Source: Ferirhizobium litorale
GTDB lineage: Bacteria > Pseudomonadota > Alphaproteobacteria > Rhizobiales > Rhizobiaceae
Reading direction: 5' to 3'
Length of the DNA stretch: 64,000 nt
NCBI GenBank assembly: GCA_030028905.1
Contig: JALDYZ010000004.1
Location: 248,001-312,000 of the forward strand
Shown here: positions 53,609 to 62,350 of the stretch, one piece after another
How positions within the stretch are numbered: position 1 is the first letter of the stretch
How the letters are laid out: each line of letters begins with the position of its first letter
Notes under the pieces: model-generated
The model's database searches: none
What the model saw: only the letters and a program-made list of their open reading frames with translations
Told to the model about the DNA's origin: nothing
Made by a program: the position numbers and the translations under genes

Positions 53609-54541
53609 ATGTACGCATTGTCCGTACTGCGTAGTGCCAACAGACTTCAGATAGCTGGACTGCCAAGACTTCTCGCGGTGGCGATCATCATGGGCGCAGT
53701 AGCGCCCGCGGCTGCAGGACAGAAGACCCCCGCCACAAATGATTGTGACCGGCTTGCCGGCAGCCGCTATGACGGCGAACGCAACAGGGGCTTCAAGCCC
53801 GTCGATGCCGACAGCATCAATGTCGATGCCGCGCTGGAGGCATGCTCGGCCGCCCTCGATGCGACGAATGCGCCTCGGTTCGCTTTCCAGCTCGGGCGGG
53901 TTCAGGATCGCGCCGGCGAAATCTCGTCCGCTGTAGACCACTATAGCCGGGCTGCGAATGCGGGCTATGCGATCGCCCTCGTGCATCTTGGCGCCATTGC
54001 CGGACGCATGGGCGACGCTCAGCAGGAGTTCCGCTACTTCACCGAGGCTGCCGAAAAGGGAAATGCGCTCGGAGCGTACAACCTCGGTGTCGCCTATCGT
54101 GACGGCAACGGAACGAATGTCGACGGCGCGCTCGCCATCAAGTGGTTTACCCGCGCCTCGGTTCAGGGCTATGACGTGGCGGCGTTCAATCTCGGGGCGA
54201 TCTATGACGAGGGCAAGATCGTTCCAGAAGACAATCGGCTGGCCATCAACTGGTACAATATCGCGGCCGCGCGCGGCAATGTCGATGCGATGATAAACCT
54301 CGGTCTGATGCTGGAGTCCGGCGAAGGAACCGATCGCAATATCGCGGCCGCCGCCATCATGTATCGCGAGGCGGCCGCCCGGGGGGACAGTTTCGGCAGC
54401 GCGAAATTCGAAGCATTGCGCAGCGTTCTGGTTGCCCAGGACCCCGGCGAAGTGGAGCACCAGGCGCGCGTCGTCGATGACGGCGAACACCCCGGCAAGG
54501 ATGCCGGCCCGACTCCCGTGGTGCGTCGCAAGGCCATCTGA
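53609..54541 (+). CDS. Exported Sel1-repeat protein
   Basis: A 310-residue protein with a signal peptide (LPRLLAVAIIMGAVAPAAAGQ) after a basic N-terminus. It has about four Sel1-like repeats (for instance GNALGAYNLGVAYRDGNGTN, GYDVAAFNLGAIYDEGKI and GNVDAMINLGLMLESGEGTD), an array used for protein-protein contact. Two Cys in the N-terminal part (NDCDRLAG, ALEACSAAL) resemble the start of other rhizobial exported Sel1 proteins. The start at 53609 follows CCGGAGGACTTC; the frame is open from 53384. The 3' end is four bases from the stop of the convergent proline-racemase-like gene. Confidence 0.82.
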   Translation: MYALSVLRSANRLQIAGLPRLLAVAIIMGAVAPAAAGQKTPATNDCDRLAGSRYDGERNRGFKPVDADSINVDAALEACSAALDATNAPRFAFQLGRVQDRAGEISSAVDHYSRAANAGYAIALVHLGAIAGRMGDAQQEFRYFTEAAEKGNALGAYNLGVAYRDGNGTNVDGALAIKWFTRASVQGYDVAAFNLGAIYDEGKIVPEDNRLAINWYNIAAARGNVDAMINLGLMLESGEGTDRNIAAAAIMYREAAARGDSFGSAKFEALRSVLVAQDPGEVEHQARVVDDGEHPGKDAGPTPVVRRKAI

Positions 54542-54545
54542 CCAG

Positions 54546-55595
54546 TCAGGGCGCTTTCCCGATATCGCCGGCGGATGGCCCCCAGACGTCGGTTAGCGCA
54601 AATCCCTCCTCGAAAGGATCGAACGGGTCGAGCGCGATCTGATGCAGGCCGAAGGTAAAGCCACGTCCTGCGATCGTCGGGATGATCGCCGGGCGGCCAG
54701 CGACCTCCGTCACGGCCGAAAGTCCCACCTCAAACTCGGAGCCGATGATCGAGCGCGACGTGAAGATGTCGCCGACCTTGGCCTTCCCGCGCGCATGCAA
54801 CGTGGCGAGATTGGCGGAATTGCCGGTTCCGCAGGGCGATCGATCGACGCGGCCGGGCCACATGGTGGTGCAGGTGCGGATGGCGCCGTCCGGATCGATA
54901 TCGCGGAACATCACATAGGCAACGCCCGAAATTGCAGGAATCTCCGGATGAACAACCGGAATGGTGCGGTTGATCAGGTCCTTCAGGATCATGCCCGCAT
55001 CCACCAGAGCGCGTGCATTGGCCTTGTCGATCGTCGTGCCGATCTGGCCGACATCAACCAGCGCGTAGAAAATGCCGCCGTAACAGAGATCGAACGTGAT
55101 CCGGCCCCATTGCGGCGTGTCGATCGTCACGTCGAGCTCGTGCACGAAGGACGGCACCATGGTGAGCTTGACCTTCTCGCATCGGCCGTCCCGGCAGGTC
55201 GCGGTCGCCCTGACGAGTCCGGCCGCGGTGTCGAGCGTGACGATCGTTTCCGGTTCCTTCATCTCGACGATGCCGGCTTCGAGCAAGGCCGTGGCGACGC
55301 AGATCGAATTCGAACCGGAGCTCGCATGCGCCTGATCGGGCTGCAGGATGACAAAGCCCGCATCTGCTTCCGGATGCTTGGCTGGCAGCAACAGGTTGAC
55401 CGAACCGATCGGTGCGCCGCGCGGCTCGAGCACGAGCATGCGGCGCAACGCGTCTCCCTTGGGATCCGTGTTGAACCAGTGAAGCTGCTCGGCGATCGTG
55501 TTGCCCGGGATCTTCGGCACGCCGCCGATCGCAACCTTGCCGATTTCACCCTCGGCGTGGACGTCCAGAAGCTGGATCGTGCGCTTCCATCTCAT
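54546..55595 (-). CDS. Proline racemase superfamily enzyme with Ser/Cys active site
   Basis: A 349-residue member of the proline racemase/hydroxyproline epimerase superfamily. The second catalytic Cys is kept (C255 in DRSPCGTGNSA), but the first is replaced by Ser (S93 in HASSGSNSIC, where racemases have MCGHN). Superfamily members with a Ser/Cys pair have been found to act on hydroxyprolines, as 4-hydroxyproline epimerases or trans-3-hydroxyproline dehydratases, sometimes both. It is followed on the same strand by no gene, and preceded by an SDR gene 18 bases upstream, so the two are an operon. The substrate is not certain. Confidence 0.85.
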   Translation of the reverse strand: MRWKRTIQLLDVHAEGEIGKVAIGGVPKIPGNTIAEQLHWFNTDPKGDALRRMLVLEPRGAPIGSVNLLLPAKHPEADAGFVILQPDQAHASSGSNSICVATALLEAGIVEMKEPETIVTLDTAAGLVRATATCRDGRCEKVKLTMVPSFVHELDVTIDTPQWGRITFDLCYGGIFYALVDVGQIGTTIDKANARALVDAGMILKDLINRTIPVVHPEIPAISGVAYVMFRDIDPDGAIRTCTTMWPGRVDRSPCGTGNSANLATLHARGKAKVGDIFTSRSIIGSEFEVGLSAVTEVAGRPAIIPTIAGRGFTFGLHQIALDPFDPFEEGFALTDVWGPSAGDIGKAP

Positions 55596-55613
55596 GCTCG
55601 TTGCTCCGGTTGA

Positions 55614-56339
55614 TCAGACGTGACGGGTGATGCCGCCGTCGACGCGAATGTTCTGGCCGGTGATGTAGCCGGCGCCGTCCGACAGCAGGAAGGCGGCAGT
55701 CTTGGCTATCTCTTCCATATGGCCAATCCGCTTCATCGGGATCTTCTCCGCCGTCTCCGGCTTGTGGTTGAGGCTGTCGATATAGCCTGGCAGGATGCAG
55801 TTCATGCGGATGTTGTCGGCCGCGTAGCGATCGGAATACAGTTTGGCAAAAGCGCCTGCCGCAGCACGGTAGGTACATGAAACCGGGAAGATCAGCGATG
55901 GTTCGTAGGCGGCGAAGGTCGTGATGTTGACGAAGGCGCCCTTGCCCTGCTTGAGCATGACGGGGGTGACAAGCCGTGCCATTCGCACCAGCGAAAGCAC
56001 CATCATGTCGGAACCGAGCGTCCAATTCTCGTCGGTGATATCGAGCAGGTCGCCCTTCGGCGGATGGCCTGTGTGGTTCACCACGGCGTCGATCCGTCCG
56101 TAGGATTTCATCGTCAGGTCGAAGATAGCCTGGATGTCCTCGGCCTTCTCGGCGACGCCGCGCGAAGCAACCCCGCCGAGTTCCGCCGCCAGCTTTTCGC
56201 AGCTTTCCGACGGCGACATCAGCGCTAGGCGATAGCCTTGGGCGTGCAATTCGCGGGCGATCGCCTCGCCCATGCCGCGACCGCCGCCGGTGATCAGCGC
56301 AACCGGCTGCTGTGCAGTTTCTGTCATGGTTTCCTCCAT
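55614..56339 (-). CDS. Short-chain dehydrogenase-like protein lacking the catalytic Ser and Lys
   Basis: A 241-residue SDR-fold protein. The NAD(P)-binding motif TGGGRGMGEAI is intact, as is the C-terminal GQNIRVDGGITRHV. The active site is not standard: the catalytic Tyr is present (Y157 in SCTYRAAAG), but the Lys four residues on is Ala (A161), the Ser position is Thr (NITTF), and the spacing between them is three residues longer. It may be a redox enzyme with an altered mechanism, or a non-redox paralogue. It heads a two-gene operon with the proline-racemase-like gene. Confidence 0.85.
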   Translation of the reverse strand: MEETMTETAQQPVALITGGGRGMGEAIARELHAQGYRLALMSPSESCEKLAAELGGVASRGVAEKAEDIQAIFDLTMKSYGRIDAVVNHTGHPPKGDLLDITDENWTLGSDMMVLSLVRMARLVTPVMLKQGKGAFVNITTFAAYEPSLIFPVSCTYRAAAGAFAKLYSDRYAADNIRMNCILPGYIDSLNHKPETAEKIPMKRIGHMEEIAKTAAFLLSDGAGYITGQNIRVDGGITRHV

Positions 56340-56517
56340 GGATTCAAAAGCGTTTCTCGATGCACACGCGTTCGGCCAGCGCCAGCCTCAAAGTAGTGCC
56401 ATCCACGCCAAGCCGAGACAAACGGTCTCCCGTGGCCTGATATATCAGAACGCCGCTGGCGGAAACAGAGGAGGCGCAACCATATTCACGCGTTTTCGGA
56501 CGGACGATCGGGACCTG

Positions 56518-57888
56518 CTAGCACCTGCTACTGCTGCAGGGCGGCTTGCCATCCGGCGATGCGACGGGGGCATCGCCGACGTTTCCGCCGACGGTCGTCA
56601 CCGTATCACCGACCGAACCGACGGTGTTTTCCATCGACTGGCCTAAACGCCGCAACTGGCTATCGTAGTTGCGGCGCGTATTGGGATCGAACACGGCAAT
56701 CGGTGCGCTGACCGCAACGCCGGCTGCCGTGCCGACGGTCTGCGCCGCGCCGAGCGCAACCGCCCCCATCGCATCGCCAAGCCCGATATTGTGTTCCGAG
56801 ACCGCTTGACCTTCGACCAGGCGCTGGCCTATCAGTTGCACCACTTCCGGGCTTTCGGCGAATTTTCCATGATTGAGCCGGTCGCCGGACTTGAGCTTGG
56901 TCAGATCGAGCACGGTAATACCGGCATTCTCGAATTGAGTGCTGTAGGGCTCCTGTGTGGGATCGACCTGGCCGAGGCGGTCGACGTTGCCCGATATCCG
57001 TCGAGACAATTTCAAGGCGCGGTCGTCCTGCGAGACAAACAGGGTGATGTTGGGCTTCTTCTCGCCCAGCGCTGCAATCTGCTTGCCGAAAACATCGACG
57101 TCGAGATCGGGAGAGGCGAGGATAACGTTTTCGATCTTGGCTGGCAGATGCCCGTCACGGATTGCCATTTGCCGCAGCGCCTCGACCGTGAGCCAGGTTC
57201 CCATGGAATGGGCCATGACGGTGATTTCACCGGCCTGCGGGTTTGCAGCAACACGACGCAACAGCTCTTCCAGCGCATCGCGCGAGTAGTTGGTGCTTTC
57301 CTTGTCGTAGTTGTAGTCGAAAATGCTGGCGCGGGATGGCCAGGTAAAGACGACCGGTGCAACCTCGGCGTTGGAATCGTGGATGATCTGGGCAAACCGA
57401 TAGACGGCATCCTCGTAGCGATTGTTAAATCCATGCACGAAGATCATGACGCGCCGGTTTTTCGGCAGGTTGTCCCGAATCCATGCTTGCCGCTCGGTAT
57501 CGGTCGCGATCGGCTTCACGCTGACCGTCGTGAAATCACGGAGGGGATCTGCCGGCAGGCGCTTCGGCCACTGGACGTGCCCGGCCTCCCGGTCCCCATC
57601 CGGGGGGATCGACACGGTCACCGCATCGAGCTTCAGGTCGTCGCCGCGTTCTCCGGAAAAGAGGACCGATCGATCCTCGTCTGGGGCGCGCGTCGTCGCC
57701 ACCATCAAATTCACCTCGGAAACGCCAGCAGGCAATTGAGTGGCATTTGTCGGTGCCATGACGCCGATATGCCTTCCTCCACAGCCGGAAAGAGTCGCAA
57801 CGAGAACCGCGGCGACGGCCAGCCGAGCAATACGCAGGACAGGATGCACGCGGCCTATGTCACGCCGTTCCCAGACGGTTTGCTGCAA
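56518..57888 (-). CDS. DUF900-type alpha/beta hydrolase lipoprotein
   Basis: A 456-residue protein with a lipoprotein signal (LAVAAVLVATLSGCGG) and an alpha/beta-hydrolase domain of the DUF900 type (about 60-350). The nucleophile elbow is MAHSMGTW, the region MIFVHGFNNRYEDAVYRFAQ carries the oxyanion His-Gly, and VQLIGQ follows. Downstream is a Gly/Val/Thr-rich, probably disordered tail ending in two Cys. It may act on lipids or esters at the envelope, but substrate is unknown. The start is set at TTG 57888 by GGGAG upstream; a GTG at 57849 would give a shorter signal and is an alternative. Confidence 0.82.
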   Translation of the reverse strand: MQQTVWERRDIGRVHPVLRIARLAVAAVLVATLSGCGGRHIGVMAPTNATQLPAGVSEVNLMVATTRAPDEDRSVLFSGERGDDLKLDAVTVSIPPDGDREAGHVQWPKRLPADPLRDFTTVSVKPIATDTERQAWIRDNLPKNRRVMIFVHGFNNRYEDAVYRFAQIIHDSNAEVAPVVFTWPSRASIFDYNYDKESTNYSRDALEELLRRVAANPQAGEITVMAHSMGTWLTVEALRQMAIRDGHLPAKIENVILASPDLDVDVFGKQIAALGEKKPNITLFVSQDDRALKLSRRISGNVDRLGQVDPTQEPYSTQFENAGITVLDLTKLKSGDRLNHGKFAESPEVVQLIGQRLVEGQAVSEHNIGLGDAMGAVALGAAQTVGTAAGVAVSAPIAVFDPNTRRNYDSQLRRLGQSMENTVGSVGDTVTTVGGNVGDAPVASPDGKPPCSSSRC

Positions 57889-58026
57889 AGGTGGCTCCCA
57901 CGCGCGAAAACATCACTGCCGCAAGTTCTATAGGCGCGCTTGCGGGAATTCCAGATCAAATGCGCAACAGTGCGATGAAAACCGAGAGCCTCACACGATG
58001 GTTTAGGTAGCGGCGGGAACCGGAAT

Positions 58027-58040
58027 TTGACTTAAATCAA
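58027..58040. promoter_or_regulatory. FNR/FixK-type anaerobox upstream of the cyd locus
   Basis: TTGAC (58027-58031), TTAA, ATCAA (58036-58040): nine of ten positions of TTGAT-N4-ATCAA. It precedes the regulator-cydDCAB unit and would respond to low oxygen through a FixK- or FnrN-type activator. Confidence 0.85.
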
Positions 58041-58062
58041 GGTTGCATGTGCACATTCTGCG

Positions 58063-58068
58063 TATGTT
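58063..58068 (+). promoter_or_regulatory. -10 element of the cyd promoter
   Basis: TATGTT at 58063-58068. With the anaerobox centred at 58033.5, a transcription start near 58075 would place the box at -41.5, the class II FNR-activated geometry, with the -10 element seven bases before the start. The fit of the two elements supports both. Confidence 0.7.
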
Positions 58069-58167
58069 CTCAAAGAGAAGCAGGGGATTCCGCAGCCTGG
58101 GTCGCGAACAAATTGACGCATAGCAAACTGCACCGTTGAGGAGCCGCGATCATTGCAGTACATTAAT

Positions 58168-58191
58168 TTCAGAAATTTCTGAATTTTCAGA
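58168..58191. promoter_or_regulatory. 16-bp perfect palindrome plus third half-site before the cyd regulator gene
   Basis: TTCAGAAATTTCTGAA at 58168-58183 is a perfect palindrome; another TTCAGA at 58186-58191 repeats the half-site in direct orientation. It lies 17-40 bases upstream of the regulator start, downstream of the promoter, a position fitting autorepression by the GbsR/MarR-type protein. Confidence 0.7.
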
Positions 58192-58207
58192 CTTGCCGGG
58201 AATGATC

Positions 58208-58780
58208 ATGAACCTGTCGCCGCTCATACAATCTTTCGTTCTCCACTTCGGCGAAATGGGGAGCCGCTGGGGCATCAACCGGACCGTCGGGCAGATCTAT
58301 GCCCTGCTCTACGTTTCTCCCGAACCGCTATGCGCCGACCAGATCGTTGAGGCATTGGACATATCGCGCTCGAATGTCTCGATGAGCCTGCGCGAGTTGC
58401 AGGCCTGGAACCTTGTTGTCCCCAAGCATCGGCCGCACGATCGGCGCGACTTTTTCACGACACCCGATGATGTCTGGCAAATTCTGCGCACGCTTGCCGA
58501 AGAGCGCAAGAAGCGCGAGGTCGATCCGACGCTGTCGGTCTTGCGCAACATCCTTATGCAGGAACCCGAAAGCGAGGACGAGCGCCACGCGCAGGACCGC
58601 ATGGGAGAAATGTACGGGCTCATCGAACGGCTAACCACATGGTACGATGATGTAAAACAGCTGGAGACCGACAGACTGGCCACACTCCTTGCGCTGGGCG
58701 CAAAAGTGACGAAACTGCTCGATACGAAGGACCGTCTTGTCGCGCTTGCCAAGCCGCGCCGGCCGGCGGGCAAGGAGTGA
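58208..58780 (+). CDS. GbsR/MarR-family regulator at the head of the cyd locus
   Basis: A 190-residue winged-helix regulator of the GbsR type: LSPLIQSFVLHFGEMGSRWG at the start, then YALLYVSPEPLCADQIVEAL and ISRSNVSMSLRELQAWNLV, with the wing HRPHDRRDFF. The C-terminal half is helical and likely mediates dimerisation. The start at 58208 is six bases after GGGA; an ATG at 58202 has poor spacing. Its stop overlaps the possible start region of cydD, so it belongs to the same transcript. A 16-bp palindrome directly upstream suggests autoregulation; this protein probably controls cytochrome bd genes. Confidence 0.9.
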   Translation: MNLSPLIQSFVLHFGEMGSRWGINRTVGQIYALLYVSPEPLCADQIVEALDISRSNVSMSLRELQAWNLVVPKHRPHDRRDFFTTPDDVWQILRTLAEERKKREVDPTLSVLRNILMQEPESEDERHAQDRMGEMYGLIERLTTWYDDVKQLETDRLATLLALGAKVTKLLDTKDRLVALAKPRRPAGKE

Positions 58781-58785
58781 TGACG

Positions 58786-60594
58786 ATGGACGCCTCCTCC
58801 CTTTCAGCCGTCGAGATGCCGCCGCTGGAGCGCCGCGATCCGGATCTTGAAGGCTCCACAGCAGTGACGCGCCGAAAGGATCAAGTCGAGCAAATTTCCA
58901 GCACCAGCACCAGGGAAAAGACGCCCACAGCCCTAACGGCACACCGTGGCTCTTCAACACTTGCGGCCTTGTTGCAGACGCTGGCGGCGCTGCTTTGGGC
59001 GCCCCAGGCCTGCGCCATAGCCTATGCCGTCGGCGGCATAGCAGCCGGGGAAGACTTCGGGGCGGTCCTCGCGCCGGCGCTTGTCATCGTTGCGGCAGGC
59101 ATCGCGAGAACGGCGCTCGATGCGACCGGCGGGCGGCTTGCCTTCAGCAACGCTCGGCGCAGGCTGTCCGATGCCCGCAGGACGGCGATTGCTGCCCTTG
59201 CGGCGCGTTCGCCGATCGATATCGATCGGGCGCCCTCGGGTCTGGCGGCAAGCGTGCTGGCCGAGCAGGCCGAAGCGCTTGTGCCTTACCTCGCCCGCTT
59301 CCACATTGCCCGCCTCAAGGCGACCGTCGTTCCGATTGCCTTCTTTCTCTGCATCCTGCCGTTCTCCTGGATTGCCGCGCTTGTGCTCCTGCTTGCCGCG
59401 CCGCTCATTCCGGTTTTCATGGCGCTGATCGGCATGAAGGCCCAGGCAGCCAGTGAAAGGCAGCTTGCCGAGACCGGCGGCATGAACGCCTTCCTGCTGG
59501 ATCGCTTGCGAGGCCTTGCCACCATTCGCGCCCTGGGTGCCGTGGACCTGACCTCGGGACGTTTGCGCGCCGATGCGGAATCGCTGCATGAACGGACGAT
59601 GGCCGTTCTTCGCATCGCCTTTCTTTCCTCCGCCGTTCTGGAACTCTTTGCCGCGCTCGGCGTCGCCATGACCGCCGTCTATATCGGCTTCCACCTGCTC
59701 GGTGAGCTCAATTTCGGTGCCTGGGGCAGCAAGCTGACGCTTTCGGAAGGCCTGTTTATTCTTCTGCTTGCACCTGCATTCCTCGAGCCGCTGCGCGAAC
59801 TCTCGGCGGTCTGGCATGACCGCGCCGCCGGCGAAGCCGCCTTTAGAGGCTTGCACTCCCTGAACGAGGGCGGCATCGATCTACCCGGCGCGACTACGCC
59901 TTTGGTACCCGGCCAACGGCAGGTTGATCGTCGTGCCCCGCACGTCTCCCTCGAACAGGTGTCGTTCCGCTATCCCGGCTCGTCGGTGCCAGTTCCCGAC
60001 GATTTCAACCTCGACATCGCTCCCGGCGAGCATGTCGCTATCCTCGGCCCAAGCGGCACTGGGAAGTCGACCCTGCTGGCGCTGATCGCCGGCCTTGCCC
60101 TGCCGGAGGCGGGACGCGTTCGCATCGGTGAAACCACGCTCGACAACATGACTGCACCAATCCTGCGCCGTCACATGGCCTGGATCGGCCAACGTCCCCA
60201 CATCTTTTCAGGCACCTTCGCTACCAACATCACACTCGGCGACAAGACAATCGACCAGGATCGCATTTCGCTCGCCCTGAGAGCGATGTCACTGGACGCC
60301 TTGGCCGAAACCGATCGAAACCGGACAATCGGCGAAGGCGGCGCCGGACTTTCCGGCGGCGAGGCGCTGCGCCTCGTGCTCGCCCGGGCAGCGGCTCGGA
60401 CAAAAGCCACGCTAATTCTGGCCGATGAGCCGACCGCCCATCTCGACACGCAGACTGCCACCGAAATCACCGACGGGCTTCTGGCCATTGCGACCGGCAA
60501 GACGCTGATCGTCGCCACACACGATCCGGTACTCGCGGCACGGATGGACCGCATCGTCAATCTGCAGCCGGGTAGCGGGGAGGTCCAGCAATGA
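58786..60594 (+). CDS. cydD: Thiol reductant ABC exporter subunit CydD
   Basis: A 602-residue half-transporter with an N-terminal six-helix domain and a C-terminal ATPase. Together with CydC it exports glutathione and cysteine and is needed for cytochrome bd assembly. Walker A is ILGPSGTGKSTLLALI, the signature GGAGLSGGEALRLVLARAA, and Walker B LILADEPTAHLD. ATG 58786 is eight bases from AAGGAG and is preferred over 58780 (TGATG overlap with the regulator) or the GTG at 58777. A cytosolic extension of about 50 residues precedes the first helix. It overlaps cydC by four bases. Confidence 0.95.
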   Translation: MDASSLSAVEMPPLERRDPDLEGSTAVTRRKDQVEQISSTSTREKTPTALTAHRGSSTLAALLQTLAALLWAPQACAIAYAVGGIAAGEDFGAVLAPALVIVAAGIARTALDATGGRLAFSNARRRLSDARRTAIAALAARSPIDIDRAPSGLAASVLAEQAEALVPYLARFHIARLKATVVPIAFFLCILPFSWIAALVLLLAAPLIPVFMALIGMKAQAASERQLAETGGMNAFLLDRLRGLATIRALGAVDLTSGRLRADAESLHERTMAVLRIAFLSSAVLELFAALGVAMTAVYIGFHLLGELNFGAWGSKLTLSEGLFILLLAPAFLEPLRELSAVWHDRAAGEAAFRGLHSLNEGGIDLPGATTPLVPGQRQVDRRAPHVSLEQVSFRYPGSSVPVPDDFNLDIAPGEHVAILGPSGTGKSTLLALIAGLALPEAGRVRIGETTLDNMTAPILRRHMAWIGQRPHIFSGTFATNITLGDKTIDQDRISLALRAMSLDALAETDRNRTIGEGGAGLSGGEALRLVLARAAARTKATLILADEPTAHLDTQTATEITDGLLAIATGKTLIVATHDPVLAARMDRIVNLQPGSGEVQQ

Positions 60595-62282
60595 AGTCCA
60601 TGAGTGGCAGCCTTCGCCCCGTCGTGGGACTGTTCTTCCGGCAGCGGCGACGCGCGCTTCTGACCGGCGCGCTTTTCGCGGCAGCAACCGCGCTCGCCGG
60701 TATTGCCTTGCTCGGCCTCTCCGGCTGGTTCATCACCGCCGCCGCACTGGCCGGCCTGGCCCCCGCGGCAACAATTGCGTTCGACGTGTTCGCCCCTTCT
60801 GCGGGTATCCGCTTCCTGGCGCTGGCCCGTACCGGCGCCCGTTATGGCGAGCGGCTCACCACCCATGATGCCACGCTGCGCGTACTTGCAGGCTTGCGCG
60901 AAAAGCTGTTTCGCGGCTGGGCGCAGCCGGGTGCCGCGCGGGGTCTTGCTCTTCGCCCGGCAAAGCTGTTGTTCCGCCTCACTGCCGATATCGACGCGCT
61001 GGATTCCCTCTATCTTCGCGTGCTGATCCCCGCCGCCGTCGCCGCCGCCTCGACCCTGATGGCGAGCCTTGTCCTTGGGCTGATATCGCCTGTTCTTGGT
61101 CTTGTGACCTGCGCCTTTCTGCTCGTTGCGGGGTTCGGCATACCGCTCGCTGCCGGACGGATGGCGCTCAAGCCAGCCCGGCGCAGAGCCCATGCGCTGG
61201 AAGCGTTGCGGTCGCGTGCCGTGGATCTTGTCGCGGGCCAGGCCGAGTTCGTGATGTCGGGCATGCTGCCCGCCCGCTGCGCAGCAGTTGCCGCAGCCGA
61301 TAGCCGGCTTGCCGAGGCAGACGACCGCCTGAACCGCATCGACACAGGCGTCGCGGCAGGGTTCGGCCTTGTTTCGACGCTGCTTCTCGCGGGTACCCTG
61401 CTGGCCGTCGCCGCGTTGGCAGAAGCCGGCACGATCGGTGCCCCGGTTGCAGCCCTCGGCGTGCTGATCGCGCTCGCCGCACTCGAACCCTTCACCGGTC
61501 TGCGGCGCGGCGCACTGGAACTCGGTCGCACTGCTCTTGCCGCACGGCGGATCGGCCCGCGGCTCGCGCCGAACGCAACCAATGCGCCTCGCCCCCAGCC
61601 TCCTGCCGGCCTGGCGATCCGCATCGACGATGTCAGCGTCCATCGCAACGGAGCCCGTCAGCCAGTTCTCCATCACCTCTCGCTCGACATTCGCACCGGC
61701 GAGCGCATCGCGCTCGTCGGCGCAAGCGGGGCAGGTAAGTCGACGCTGTTGGCCTTGATCGCCCAGGAAATCGAGCCTTTCCGCGGGCAGATCGCAAGCC
61801 TGCCTTCAACTCTCCTTACCCAGAGAACCGAACTTTTCCAGGATAGCCTGCGCGACAACCTGCGCCTTGCCGATCCCGATGCCGACGACTGTCGCCTGAA
61901 GGCGGTTCTCGAGGCAGCTGGCCTCGGCGCCGACATCGAGTTGCGCACCGAAGGCCTCGACTTGCGCCTCGGAGAAGGCGGCATGGGTTTGTCGGGCGGG
62001 CAATCGCGGCGACTGGCATTGGCGCGGCTGCTGCTGCGCGAAACGCCCGTGTGGCTGCTCGACGAACCGACGGAAGGCCTCGACGGGGAAACCGCCCGCG
62101 ATGTTTTGAACCGGCTGGCCGCGCACTCGACCGGCCGTACCCTCGTCGTCGCGACGCATGTCCGGCGCGAGGCAATGACGGCGGACCGCATTGTCGTGCT
62201 GGAGAAGGGGCATATCGTTGCGACGCAGCGGCGCGGAGAACCCGCCTTCGAAGAAGTATTGCAGCGGCTTCGGCCCGACTGA
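60591..62282 (+). CDS. cydC: Thiol reductant ABC exporter subunit CydC
   Basis: A 563-residue half-transporter, partner of CydD. The membrane domain opens with LFFRQRRRALLTGALF and SGWFITAAALAGLAPA; the ATPase has Walker A LVGASGAGKSTLLALI, signature GGMGLSGGQSRRLALARLL, and Walker B VWLLDEPTEGLD with H-loop VVATHVRREAM. It starts inside the cydD stop codon (ATGA), so the pair is translated together. The order D-C-A-B is typical of alphaproteobacteria. The 68-base gap to cydA has no hairpin, allowing read-through. Confidence 0.95.
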   Translation: MKSMSGSLRPVVGLFFRQRRRALLTGALFAAATALAGIALLGLSGWFITAAALAGLAPAATIAFDVFAPSAGIRFLALARTGARYGERLTTHDATLRVLAGLREKLFRGWAQPGAARGLALRPAKLLFRLTADIDALDSLYLRVLIPAAVAAASTLMASLVLGLISPVLGLVTCAFLLVAGFGIPLAAGRMALKPARRRAHALEALRSRAVDLVAGQAEFVMSGMLPARCAAVAAADSRLAEADDRLNRIDTGVAAGFGLVSTLLLAGTLLAVAALAEAGTIGAPVAALGVLIALAALEPFTGLRRGALELGRTALAARRIGPRLAPNATNAPRPQPPAGLAIRIDDVSVHRNGARQPVLHHLSLDIRTGERIALVGASGAGKSTLLALIAQEIEPFRGQIASLPSTLLTQRTELFQDSLRDNLRLADPDADDCRLKAVLEAAGLGADIELRTEGLDLRLGEGGMGLSGGQSRRLALARLLLRETPVWLLDEPTEGLDGETARDVLNRLAAHSTGRTLVVATHVRREAMTADRIVVLEKGHIVATQRRGEPAFEEVLQRLRPD

Positions 62283-62350
62283 ATTGACCAGGCCCCGTCA
62301 AAAGACGGTCGCCCATACGACGCTGACCACGATCTAGTTAGGAGAGGCCT

